This document shows, one piece after another, positions 50,689 through 59,488 of a stretch of 64,000 nucleotides of DNA. Below the pieces are notes generated by a model, which ran no database searches, was not told the DNA's origin, and saw only the letters and a list, made by a program, of their open reading frames with translations. Both the position numbers and the translations under genes were made by a program. This DNA is from JAKPUX01 sp035353815 (GTDB lineage: Bacteria; Zhuqueibacterota; Zhuqueibacteria; Residuimicrobiales; Residuimicrobiaceae), in NCBI GenBank assembly GCA_035353815.1, contig DAOQAG010000016.1:16107-80106 (forward strand), written 5' to 3'. How positions within the stretch are numbered: the first letter of the stretch is position 1; every line of letters begins with the position of its first letter.

Positions 50689-52518
50689 ATGAAAAAAAAC
50701 CAGATCAATCCCCTGATCCGCAATATCGCCATCATCGCCCATGTCGATCATGGTAAAACCACCCTCGTCGATCAGATGCTGCGCCAGAGCGGGCTCTTCC
50801 GCGAAAACCAGCAGGTCGAGGAGCGCATCATGGACAACATGGACCTCGAGCGCGAACGCGGCATCACCATCGCCGCCAAAAACTGCTCGGTACGCTGGGA
50901 AGGGGTCAAGATCAACATCCTGGACACCCCCGGCCATGCCGATTTTGGCGGCGAGGTCGAGCGTGCCCTCAAGATGGTCGATGGGGCCATCCTTCTGGTC
51001 GATGCCTCGGAGGGGCCGCTGCCGCAGACCCGCTTCGTTCTGAAAAAGGCCCTCGAGGGCAATCTCAAGATCATTGTGGTCATCAACAAGATCGACCGCA
51101 AGGACGCCCGGCCGCAGCAGGTGCTCAACGAGATCTTTGACCTCTTCATCGACCTCGATGCGACCGAGGAACAGATCGAGTTTCCGGTCCTTTATGCCGT
51201 CGGCCGACAAGGCATCGCGCAGACCTCCCTGGAGGAAGAGGGCACGGATCTCAAGCCGCTCTTTGAGGCCATCCTGGCGCAGATCCCGGCTCCGGGCTAC
51301 ATTCCCGAAGAGCCGTTTCAGATGCTGGTGTCGGACCTCAATTACTCCGATTATCTTGGCCGCCTCGCGATCGGACGGGTCTTCAACGGCAGCGCCCACA
51401 ACAACGACGCCCTCATTTGTATCGCCGAGGATCAAAGTCTCAATCCCTTGCGGGTGACGCGCATCCAGGTCTATGATGGCATTGCCCTGCGCGAAACCGA
51501 ACGCGCCGAGCCGGGGGACATCATCATTCTCGCGGGGATCGAGGAGGTTCACATCGGCGACACTATTTGCACCGCCCGGGCGCCCAAAGCCCTGAAGCGG
51601 ATCACCGTGGATGAGCCGACGATCTCGATGCTCTTCACCATCAACACCTCTCCCCTATCGGGGCGTGAAGGCAAAAATGTCCAGTCGGGCAAGCTGCGGG
51701 ATCGGCTGATGAAGGAGATACTGCGGAATGTTTCCATCCGTGTGGAGGAGGGCGAGAGTCCGGACCGCTTTATTGTCAAGGGTCGCGGGGAGTTTCAGAT
51801 GGCGATTTTGATTGAAACCATGCGGCGCGAGGATTTTGAGCTTTGCGTCGGCCGTCCGAGCGTCATTTTCAAGACCATCAACGGCGTCCGCCATGAACCG
51901 ATCGAGCATCTCTTCATCGACTGCGAGGAGCAGTTTCTCGGCATCGTCACCGAAAAGCTCTCTCGGCGCAAGGCGCGCATGGTCAACCTTGTCAATCACG
52001 GCACCGGCCGGGTCCGCGTCGAGTTCTCCGTGCCCTCGCGCTCGCTCATCGGCTACCGCAACGAGTTCCTCACCGATACCAAGGGCACCGGGATCATGAA
52101 CTTTATCCTCTCCGGTTACGAGCCCTACCGCGGCGATTTTATCACGCGTCTGACGGGTTCGATCGTCTCGGACCGTTCCGGGGATACCGTCGCCTATGCC
52201 CTCGGCAATCTCGAGCCGCGCGGCATCCTTTTCGTCGGCCCGGGCGAACCCACCTATGAGGGGCATATCGTCGGCGAGCACAACCGCGACAACGACATCG
52301 ATGTCAATGCTACCAAGCAGAAAAAGCTGACCAATATGCGCAGCTCGACCAAGGATGAAGCGGTCCAGTTGTCCCCCTTCACCCCGCTGACGCTCGAAAA
52401 AGCGATCGAGTTCATCAAGGATGATGAGATGGTCGAGGTGACCCCCAAATCGATCCGGCTGCGTAAAACCCTCCTCGCCGCACAGCAGCGCAAGGATTTC
52501 GAACGCCAGGGCAACTGA
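50689..52518 (+). CDS. typA: Ribosome-associated GTPase TypA/BipA
   Basis: A 609-residue translational GTPase. G1 'AHVDHGKTTL' (residues 18-27), G2 region 'RERGITIAAKNC', G3 'DTPGHAD' and G4 'NKID' are in place. The EF-G-like domains II, III and V follow, and the C-terminal TypA-specific domain ('SSTKDEAVQLSPFTPLTLEKAIEFI' in parts) ends the protein. TypA helps 50S assembly and stress responses. It stands alone in a short transcription unit; its stop meets the stop of the convergent lipoprotein gene in one TGATCA palindrome. Confidence 0.95.
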   Translation: MKKNQINPLIRNIAIIAHVDHGKTTLVDQMLRQSGLFRENQQVEERIMDNMDLERERGITIAAKNCSVRWEGVKINILDTPGHADFGGEVERALKMVDGAILLVDASEGPLPQTRFVLKKALEGNLKIIVVINKIDRKDARPQQVLNEIFDLFIDLDATEEQIEFPVLYAVGRQGIAQTSLEEEGTDLKPLFEAILAQIPAPGYIPEEPFQMLVSDLNYSDYLGRLAIGRVFNGSAHNNDALICIAEDQSLNPLRVTRIQVYDGIALRETERAEPGDIIILAGIEEVHIGDTICTARAPKALKRITVDEPTISMLFTINTSPLSGREGKNVQSGKLRDRLMKEILRNVSIRVEEGESPDRFIVKGRGEFQMAILIETMRREDFELCVGRPSVIFKTINGVRHEPIEHLFIDCEEQFLGIVTEKLSRRKARMVNLVNHGTGRVRVEFSVPSRSLIGYRNEFLTDTKGTGIMNFILSGYEPYRGDFITRLTGSIVSDRSGDTVAYALGNLEPRGILFVGPGEPTYEGHIVGEHNRDNDIDVNATKQKKLTNMRSSTKDEAVQLSPFTPLTLEKAIEFIKDDEMVEVTPKSIRLRKTLLAAQQRKDFERQGN

Positions 52519-53505
52519 TCATCCCGCCGACTTGAGTTTCTCGATCCAGGCCAGCAGCGCCTCGGGATAGGTGGCATAGGCTGTGCCGGCCACCGACCAG
52601 GTCGCGGCCTGGCCGGCGATCAGACCGTTGCCCGGCGCCAGGAGGTCGATCTGGGCCTGGGCTCCGCTGAAATCCTGGAGGAAAAAGTCGGCCTCGGCCA
52701 GTCCGAGCCGGACCGCTGCGGCATTCACCCTGGCGTTCCAGGCCAGGCGGTAAGCGCTGTCGAGGCTCAGGACCCGGGCCAGATCGGCACCGGCCTGGCT
52801 GTAGAAATTCAGGGCCAGCCGGACAAAACCGCGACCGGCGAGCGCATCGGTCTCATTGGCGTTGAGGGCGAGGGCACCGTTGAACCAGCTCAGGGCCGTC
52901 TCGAGGGAATCGACGCCGGGATGGGCGCAGCACCATCCCAGACCTGTATAGGCGGCCGCGGATTGCGGCACCGCGGCCAGCAAACGGCGGAAAAGGTCCT
53001 TGGCCCCGCTGATATCTTCGGCCTGATATTTCGCCCAGGCCGCCGCCGCCAGATCCGCCGCGGCCATGGCCGTCTGGAAGGTGCCCTCCGCGGACCGGGC
53101 CAATCCGCCCTGCGACTTGGACTGCACCACGAAATAATAGAGGGTGTTGGAGCGCAGGCTGGTCAGGATCATCTGATGGGTGGTCGATTTGGCCGCGCCG
53201 GTGCTGTCTTTCTGGGTGTAGACACCGCTGGCGGTGCCGTAGAGCACGGCGCTGGTGGCGGTGATATCGGTGCTCCAGCTGATCGTCACCTGATAGCTCT
53301 GGATCCCGCTCACTTCCGGGATATCGGTGATCAGGGGCTTGGGATAGTTATGCGGATTGGTGCCGCTGTCGCCGCCGCAGCCCGTGAGCCCCAGGAATGC
53401 CGCGAGCACTCCAGTCAGGAGTGCGTTGCGGGTGCGGACGCGCAGGTGATCTGCAGCCAGGGTGCCGATGTCCATGCCTCGATTCCTCTTCTTGCTTCTC
53501 ATCAT
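52519..53505 (-). CDS. Lipoprotein with fibronectin III-like and TPR-like domains
   Basis: A 328-residue protein. The ATG at 53505 has GGAG 7 nt upstream; a later ATG (Met-Asp-Ile-Gly) would shorten the n-region. A lipobox 'LGLTGC' precedes Cys43. Residues about 55-145 resemble a fibronectin III/purple-acid-phosphatase N-terminal-like domain ('YQVTISWSTDITATSAVLYG'). Residues about 150-310 are helical repeats of TPR style ('AAYTGLGWCCAHPG', 'TDALAGRGFVRLALN'). It may hold or organise envelope partners. It ends in the same 6-bp palindrome as the convergent typA stop and follows the giant metallopeptidase gene by 14 nt in the same direction. Confidence 0.78.
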   Translation of the reverse strand: MMRSKKRNRGMDIGTLAADHLRVRTRNALLTGVLAAFLGLTGCGGDSGTNPHNYPKPLITDIPEVSGIQSYQVTISWSTDITATSAVLYGTASGVYTQKDSTGAAKSTTHQMILTSLRSNTLYYFVVQSKSQGGLARSAEGTFQTAMAAADLAAAAWAKYQAEDISGAKDLFRRLLAAVPQSAAAYTGLGWCCAHPGVDSLETALSWFNGALALNANETDALAGRGFVRLALNFYSQAGADLARVLSLDSAYRLAWNARVNAAAVRLGLAEADFFLQDFSGAQAQIDLLAPGNGLIAGQAATWSVAGTAYATYPEALLAWIEKLKSAG

Positions 53506-53519
53506 CGTTATTCTCCCCC

Positions 53520-56500
53520 CTACTGCAAAATCAGCAATTTACGCGTGAAGGTCCTGGCGGGGGTGATGCAGCGGTAAAAGTAAACACCGCTGGCCACACC
53601 CCTGTGGCTCTCGTCCAGCCCATCCCAGGTCAGGGCGTGCACGCCCGCAGCCAGCTTGCCGTGGGTCAGGGTGCGAACCTGTTCACCGAGGAGATTGTAG
53701 ATACTGACTTTAACCTCCTGCTGTTCCGGCATTTCGAGGAGGAAGGTGGTTTTCTCCAGGCCGAGGCGGAAGGGATTGGGATAATTCTGCCGCAGGCTGA
53801 ACTCCCGGGGCAGGCTCTGCGCCACCGCGGCGACGCGGATGGTTCCCAGGCGCATCAAGCTGGCGCGGAGGGTGCCCTTCTCGGCGACGGTGGTCAGGGG
53901 CAGCCATGATCCATCGGACTGGCGTTGTTCGAACTGCTGCGCTGCGCCGGCGCCCTCCGTCCCTCTCAGCAGCAGCTGCGCCGGGGCGTCGAGGAGCAGG
54001 CCGGCCGGACCGATCTGCCACGCCGGGAGCGCGCCGGATTCCTTCTCCTGCTCCTTGATGATGGTCATATAGAGGTCCCGGTTCACGCTGCCGCCGCCGA
54101 GGGCGACCGACAGCTGTCCGTCCGCGGAGGCCAGCTCACCGCCGCTCCCGGCCAGCATCAGTTGGGCGGAAAAGTCACGTGCGCCCTCGCCGCTGTTGCC
54201 CGCCAGGTCCTCGCCGCTGAACTTGATGTGAATGATCCCGTTTTGCTCGAGTTCATAATCCGCCTTGTAGAGGGGCGTACTGCCGGGCACGCGCTGCGCT
54301 ATCACGGTGGTGCCGGCGATCTCGACCGCCGGACTGCGGCCGAGGATCTCCGATGCAAAGAGGTAGATATCCATATAGCGGGTCAGCACCGGGTTCTGGG
54401 CGATGCCGAGGGTCAGCTGCGGTGCCTGCTGGTCGAGCGGAGCCGTATGGAAACTCCAGAGGTAATCATCCGCCGGCGAGCCTTCCGCCACGCCATTGTT
54501 GTTGCCATCGAGCCCAATGCCGCCTTCCTGGGGGATGGAACCGCTCAGACGGACGGTGATCGAATCGTCCGCGGGCGCGTGCGCGTCAAGCTGGAAGTGC
54601 AGGCGGCGGAGGCTGGGATCGTAGGAGATGAGGCCTACGAGCACGCCCCGGGATGCGCTGGTGACCGAAAAAGTGGCGGCAGTGATCGAATCGCTGATCA
54701 CGCGCTGGTCAAAATCCACCTGAACAGTAAACTCCTGCTTGAAGTAGGGGACCCCATCTGCTCCAGCCGCAGGTGAGACGGCGCGGACATGCAGGGGCGT
54801 GCTGGAGGCGCGCGGCGCGGTCGCGAGATGGAGGAAATGGATTTCGTTATTGGTGGTCGAATTGACGCGCATCCACAGGGCATCGATACTGCCGGCGGGC
54901 GCCCGGCGGGGCGTCTCCGGATACTGGTCATCGACATCGTCGTTGCTGACGTTGCCGCCCGCAATCCATTCGCCCTGGCTGCGCAGGGTGAGAAAGATGT
55001 CGCCGTCGGCCGCGCTGGGCCGGGCGAGAACAGGTGAATCGGCCGCCTCCCAGGGGGCGGCGACATTGCGGCCTAGGGCAGCGGCGCCCTGATCGTCACG
55101 GTAAAGCAGCCCGAGGCCGCCATCCTCCGAGCAAGTGAGGCTTGGACTGCTGACGTTGCCGCTGGCGGAGCGGGCGATGGGCTCGGCCGCCGACCAGGCG
55201 CCGTCCTGAAAGCTCTTGTAAAGGATGCGGATATCCCCCGGCGAATAATTATCGGTGTATGCCAGATGCACCACAGATTGCGGATCGATGACCAGGGAGG
55301 GATAGCGGTCGTAGAGTACCCCTGAGGTGGTGAGCGCCGCGGGCGTGCTCCAGGAGGCATAATCACTGCTGCGTGCGCACCAGACATTACGGGTCGCGTC
55401 GTCAAAAACGCCGTCGCACCAGATGACCCAGGCCTCGCCCGCGGGCGTAAAGTCGATGACGGGGACGTGGCAGCGCCGCGCGCCGCTGACGCCGCTGATC
55501 TGCTGCGCCGCCGACCAGGAGAGGCCGCCGTCAGCCGAATGGGCATAATAGACGTCCCCGGCATAGTCATCGTCGTACAGTGCGGAATTCCAGACCACAT
55601 GGGGATTGCCGGCCGGATCCACCGCGACCGCAGCATAGAGCAGATCGGTCTCTGCATCCAGGTCGCTGATGCGCACCGGGGTGCTCCAGACGGTGCCGCC
55701 GTCGTCGGAGCGGCTGTAATAAATGGCCAGCTGGTCGGCGCTCGAGCCGGTGCGGGCGTGCCAGGCGGCATGGAGCCGGCCCAGCTGGTCAGCGGCGACA
55801 CCGGGCATACCGCTGTGGTAGAGGCTGGCATCCACCTGTACGGCCTCCGACCAGGTGGCGCCGTCGTCGCTACTGCTCTTTTGGTAGATGAACCGCCGGC
55901 TGCCCTGTACTTCATGATAGAGCAGATGGAGATGGCCGTCCGGGGTCCGCACCATGCTTCGCCCGGAATAGGCGTAGGCGTGGCTCTGCTGGACGCCGGC
56001 GACCGTCTGGTCTGCGGAGGAGGCGGTCTGAAACTGAAAATCGGTGCTGTAGCGTGGACCGTTGCTGTAGGCATCCGTCGCCCCGGCCCGATAGTGGTAG
56101 AGGGTGTTGGGCTCGAGGCCGGTGAGGGTGATCACATGATCGGTGCCGAGCGTGGTTTCACTCTGCTGCTGTCCGTAGCTGGAACTCGTGCCATATTCAA
56201 CCACACCCTTGGCGGGCTCGTCGGTTTGCCAGGTGATGGCGATCGAATGACCGGTCGGCAGGAGCTCGCGGGGGCCGCTGATGAGAAGAGGCGGGGTGTT
56301 GTCGGTCACTTCGCTACTGACCGAATAGGTAAAGAGGTTATAATCGGCCAGGCTCACAGTGGTGAGGATGGCCGCATCTGCGGCTGGGCCGATGTCGCGG
56401 AGCGGCCAGCTTGCCGAGTTCGTGGCATCCAGCGTCAGCGGCTGCAGGTTGGCCCGGGTGCCGGTCTCATAGATCGCGGCAGCCAGTCTGGATCCGGGTT

Positions 56501-57755
56501 TGCCCTGCAGGTGCAGCACCGCGGTGGAGTCTTCTCCGGTAAACCGGAAATAGCCCATCGACCACTTGGGCAGGGAGCCGGATTGCTCGGCGAGGGGATA
56601 GACCGCATGCGGGGTCGAGGCCGGCAGGCTGGGGAGCACGATCTTGTTGTAGGCGTACCAGCTGTTGGCGCCAAGATCCGGGTTATCGGCATAGTTGGCG
56701 ATCGCAAAGTTGGTAAAGATCTCCTCGAAGGTGAGTGGGATGCCGCGCGTAACCAGGGCGCTGCGCACGCCGTCGATGCTGTTTTTGGGATCCTTGACGA
56801 TGGCGCCGATCAGCTCGGGCCCGAATTTTTCCGCGAGATAATAGGTCCAGAGGGCCACTTTCTGGTAATCCCAGAGGTTTTCATCGCTGGCATCGAATTC
56901 GGTCAGAGAGCGCTGCGGATGGAGGAGATAATAGGCGGGGCTGCGCAGGCCGTAACCGCAGAGCACCTCGCTGTATTCCGCAGCACCTTCATCTACCCAC
57001 AGACCGTTGGTATCCTCGTCCGGATCCTGGCCATTATGGATGAGATGCTGAAATTCATGCGCCACCGTCGCCAGGGCGCCGTCCCCCGCGGGATTTTGCG
57101 GATAGCAGTCGACGTTGATCAGGTTCTTGCGGTTGCTGAACGAGCCGGTTGTCTGGTCGGTCGGGCTGAAATAGCCGGCGATATAGACCCGTTTGCCCTG
57201 ATCCGGATTATAGGAATCCTTGATATCATGAATGAGGATATAGACCGCCTCTTCACTGAAGCGGTTGGGCGGATTGCCATAAATGGAGGTCACCAGATCA
57301 TAGATGCCGCGGGCCGGGTCGAGCGAGCCGGCGGGGGTGGCTGTTTCAAAAGCGGTGTAAAAGCCATCCACATCCTCGACGGAAACGCGGCCTTCATCGA
57401 GATCCGCGGTGCCGACAAAGATATAGCTGTGGCTGGTCTTCTTCTTGCAGACGGCCTTGATGGTGGCATAGGAAGAGGAGGTGAAATCGATCGTAAAAAA
57501 GCTCAGGGTATCGCCGACGTTGTGCGTCGTTCCACCCGGTTTGGCGAGCGCAGCGGGCAACTGCGGCGCCAGACGCCGGGTGTTTTCGGCCAGGCGTGCT
57601 TCCTGTCCCGCGATCAGGGGGGTGCCGCAGCTCTGCCCCTCCTTGCCGGCCAGCTGGACCAGCCCGTCCAGCGGCCGTCCGGCTGCCTGGAGACCGGCTG
57701 CCAGCAGCAGCGTCAGCAGCAATAGTAAACCGGCTTTTTTTGTGATCATGGTCAT
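53520..57755 (-). CDS. Secreted multidomain zinc metallopeptidase with sialidase-like propeller and FlgD-like tail
   Basis: A 1411-residue secreted protein. After a signal peptide (1-24) the peptidase part has the zinc motif 'HEFQH' (233-237) and 'WVDEGAAEYSE' (253-261), the pattern of M30-like peptidases. A fibronectin III-like segment (about 480-580) resembles that of the downstream lipoprotein. Then come repeats with 'DDGATWSEAVQV', 'DDGGTVWSTPVRISD' and 'DGGLSWSAAQQISG', i.e. BNR/Asp-box propeller blades (about 585-930), a Big-like domain (about 1005-1115), and the C-terminal 'QNYPNPFRLGLEKT' to 'ASGVYFYR' sorting domain. It is probably an extracellular, surface-linked protease. Upstream AT-rich DNA carries a candidate promoter. 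Confidence 0.85.
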   Translation of the reverse strand: MTMITKKAGLLLLLTLLLAAGLQAAGRPLDGLVQLAGKEGQSCGTPLIAGQEARLAENTRRLAPQLPAALAKPGGTTHNVGDTLSFFTIDFTSSSYATIKAVCKKKTSHSYIFVGTADLDEGRVSVEDVDGFYTAFETATPAGSLDPARGIYDLVTSIYGNPPNRFSEEAVYILIHDIKDSYNPDQGKRVYIAGYFSPTDQTTGSFSNRKNLINVDCYPQNPAGDGALATVAHEFQHLIHNGQDPDEDTNGLWVDEGAAEYSEVLCGYGLRSPAYYLLHPQRSLTEFDASDENLWDYQKVALWTYYLAEKFGPELIGAIVKDPKNSIDGVRSALVTRGIPLTFEEIFTNFAIANYADNPDLGANSWYAYNKIVLPSLPASTPHAVYPLAEQSGSLPKWSMGYFRFTGEDSTAVLHLQGKPGSRLAAAIYETGTRANLQPLTLDATNSASWPLRDIGPAADAAILTTVSLADYNLFTYSVSSEVTDNTPPLLISGPRELLPTGHSIAITWQTDEPAKGVVEYGTSSSYGQQQSETTLGTDHVITLTGLEPNTLYHYRAGATDAYSNGPRYSTDFQFQTASSADQTVAGVQQSHAYAYSGRSMVRTPDGHLHLLYHEVQGSRRFIYQKSSSDDGATWSEAVQVDASLYHSGMPGVAADQLGRLHAAWHARTGSSADQLAIYYSRSDDGGTVWSTPVRISDLDAETDLLYAAVAVDPAGNPHVVWNSALYDDDYAGDVYYAHSADGGLSWSAAQQISGVSGARRCHVPVIDFTPAGEAWVIWCDGVFDDATRNVWCARSSDYASWSTPAALTTSGVLYDRYPSLVIDPQSVVHLAYTDNYSPGDIRILYKSFQDGAWSAAEPIARSASGNVSSPSLTCSEDGGLGLLYRDDQGAAALGRNVAAPWEAADSPVLARPSAADGDIFLTLRSQGEWIAGGNVSNDDVDDQYPETPRRAPAGSIDALWMRVNSTTNNEIHFLHLATAPRASSTPLHVRAVSPAAGADGVPYFKQEFTVQVDFDQRVISDSITAATFSVTSASRGVLVGLISYDPSLRRLHFQLDAHAPADDSITVRLSGSIPQEGGIGLDGNNNGVAEGSPADDYLWSFHTAPLDQQAPQLTLGIAQNPVLTRYMDIYLFASEILGRSPAVEIAGTTVIAQRVPGSTPLYKADYELEQNGIIHIKFSGEDLAGNSGEGARDFSAQLMLAGSGGELASADGQLSVALGGGSVNRDLYMTIIKEQEKESGALPAWQIGPAGLLLDAPAQLLLRGTEGAGAAQQFEQRQSDGSWLPLTTVAEKGTLRASLMRLGTIRVAAVAQSLPREFSLRQNYPNPFRLGLEKTTFLLEMPEQQEVKVSIYNLLGEQVRTLTHGKLAAGVHALTWDGLDESHRGVASGVYFYRCITPARTFTRKLLILQ

Positions 57756-57814
57756 CCCGTATCGTTATGTAATTAATTATATTAGCTTACATTTTATCCG
57801 GCTCCACATTGAGT

Positions 57815-57843
57815 AAGGTACGATAATTTGCCACTTGTCGCAA
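57815..57843 (-). promoter_or_regulatory. Candidate promoter of the metallopeptidase gene
   Basis: On the minus strand TTGCGA (57843-57838), 17-nt spacer and TACCTT (57820-57815). The ATG at 57755 would follow a leader of about 50 nt. Confidence 0.42.
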
Positions 57844-57942
57844 GATATTTTTCTCCGGCGCCGGGACAAAATACTTTTTTTCGAGCTGCGGATTGTGTAC
57901 ATTTACCTAAAGTACCGATGAAAGAATCATTCAGCGAACACT

Positions 57943-58872
57943 ATGACCCATACCGTATTCGAGAGAACTCTGGATGGATTCCGCTGGCTGGATTCCATTC
58001 AGCCGACCGCCGCGGAGCTGGACCGGATTGCCGTGGATTACGCCCTCCACCCTACTTCCGTCCAGGACTGCCTGCAGCCCGAGCATTTGCCCAAATTCGA
58101 GAACTTCGACAACACCCATTTCCTCATCGTCCGCGCCTATGATCAGGAGTGCCCGGAGGATTCCGATTCGGTCCAGGAGCTGACCCGCAAGATCGCCATC
58201 TTCTGGAACAGCCATTTCTTCATCACTATCCACCGCTCCGACCAGCCCTTCCTCGAGGAGCTGCGCCGCCTCTGGACGTCACCGGGTGCCCGCCCGACGG
58301 CCGAGCCCTCCGTGCCCCTGCTGCATGACCTGATCAAACGCGTCCTGGTCAGCTATGAACTGCCGCTTGAAGCCGCCGCAGCCCGCCTCGACGAGTATGA
58401 GGAGACGGTCTTTATCCGTCAGGCCGAACCGCGCCTGCTGCAGGAGCTCTACCTCCTCAAGCGCAAGGCGACGGTCTTTAAAAAGGTGATCTTTTTAACC
58501 AAGGATGTGCTCCGGACCCTGACCATCGAAACCCATCAGCACCGGCCGCTGATTCAGGATCTGATCGAGACGGCGGACCGGCTCTTCTTTCTGGCCGATC
58601 AGCTCCTCGAGAACACCAATACCCTGCTCAATATGCACATTTCGCTCGCTTCGCAGCGCACCAACGAAGTGATGCGCGTCCTGACCCTGTTTTCGGTTTT
58701 TTTCCTGCCCCTGACGTTTATCGTCGGCATCTATGGAATGAACTTTGATTTCATGCCCGAGCTGCGCCATCCCCTGGGGTACCCCATCATTTTGCTGGTC
58801 ATGTTCCTGGTGGTGATCGCTGTATTTGTCTGGTTCCGCCGCAAAGGCTGGCTGGGGCCGGGTGGCGAGTAA
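57943..58872 (+). CDS. corA: CorA-family Mg2+/Co2+ transporter
   Basis: A 309-residue protein. The cytoplasmic N domain and long stalk helix are followed by two membrane segments at the C terminus. The signature Tyr-Gly-Met-Asn ('GIYGMNFDFMPEL') ends the first of these, as in all CorA channels. It forms a pentameric channel for Mg2+. The start at 57943 is an ATG; no clear riboswitch or promoter boxes are seen in the 187 nt upstream. It is followed after 11 nt by the YiiX-like gene, so they are probably co-transcribed. Confidence 0.93.
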   Translation: MTHTVFERTLDGFRWLDSIQPTAAELDRIAVDYALHPTSVQDCLQPEHLPKFENFDNTHFLIVRAYDQECPEDSDSVQELTRKIAIFWNSHFFITIHRSDQPFLEELRRLWTSPGARPTAEPSVPLLHDLIKRVLVSYELPLEAAAARLDEYEETVFIRQAEPRLLQELYLLKRKATVFKKVIFLTKDVLRTLTIETHQHRPLIQDLIETADRLFFLADQLLENTNTLLNMHISLASQRTNEVMRVLTLFSVFFLPLTFIVGIYGMNFDFMPELRHPLGYPIILLVMFLVVIAVFVWFRRKGWLGPGGE

Positions 58873-58883
58873 AGGAGGAGGGA

Positions 58884-59459
58884 ATGAGAGCGGCTGCAGA
58901 TCATACCGGATTTCTCGACTATGCCCACACCCGCGCGGAAATCCGCGACGGGGATATTCTGCTTTATGAAAGCGACACCTTTTATTCGCGGATCATCAAA
59001 AAGGTGACCCATTCCCGTTTCACCCACGCCGGGATCGCGGTATGGTGGATCGAACGGCTCATGGTCATGGAGGCGGTCGGCCGCGGCGTAGTGGTCACGC
59101 CGCTCTCCACCGGGGTGCGGGAGCACAAGGCCCGTGTGCACTGGTTCACTGCAGTCCAGCCGATCACTGCGGAACAGCGCCGGCACATGATCATGGAAGC
59201 ACAGGAAGAGTTGGGCAAAAAATATGCCCTGGGGCATGCCATCTGGGTGGGAATCAAGCTGCTTTTTAACTGGAAGCCGGAACGGCGGGATCAGCTGCGC
59301 AAGGAACAAAAGTTTTTCTGCTCCGCCTATGTGGCCCACGTCTACAACGCGTGCGGGATCGATCTCAAGCGCGGCCTCGGTGACAGCTCCATGGTGCCCG
59401 AGGATATCGCAACCTCCACGGAGCTGGTGGACCGCGGCATATTGAAAAATCTGCAATAG
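58884..59459 (+). CDS. YiiX-like permuted papain-fold (NlpC/P60-related) hydrolase
   Basis: A 191-residue protein with the circularly permuted NlpC/P60 pattern: His in 'SRFTHAGIAVWW' near the N terminus and Cys in 'FFCSAYVAHVYNACGIDL' near the C terminus, the order used by YiiX/YebB relatives. 'GDILLYESD' precedes the His motif. There is no clear signal peptide, so it may be cytoplasmic. It could cleave peptides or lipid/acyl bonds; the substrate is unknown. The ATG at 58884 follows GGAGGAGGG, 11 nt after corA. Confidence 0.8.
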   Translation: MRAAADHTGFLDYAHTRAEIRDGDILLYESDTFYSRIIKKVTHSRFTHAGIAVWWIERLMVMEAVGRGVVVTPLSTGVREHKARVHWFTAVQPITAEQRRHMIMEAQEELGKKYALGHAIWVGIKLLFNWKPERRDQLRKEQKFFCSAYVAHVYNACGIDLKRGLGDSSMVPEDIATSTELVDRGILKNLQ

Positions 59460-59460
59460 C

Positions 59461-59488
59461 AGCCGGGGACGGAGCCGGCCCCCCGGCT
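59461..59488. other. Hairpin between convergent YiiX-like and CsgG-like genes
   Basis: A perfect 8-bp stem (agccgggg / ccccggct) with a 12-nt loop. The right arm overlaps the minus-strand stop codon. There is no T-tract, so it is only a possible terminator for either gene. Confidence 0.5.

Noticed and set aside
55467..57725. A 752-codon plus-strand ORF inside the metallopeptidase gene
   Set aside because: Antisense shadow; the minus strand carries signal peptide, zinc motif and repeats.
57756..57942. Mg2+ riboswitch upstream of corA
   Set aside because: The interval is AT-rich without a recognisable aptamer fold and also holds the divergent promoter.
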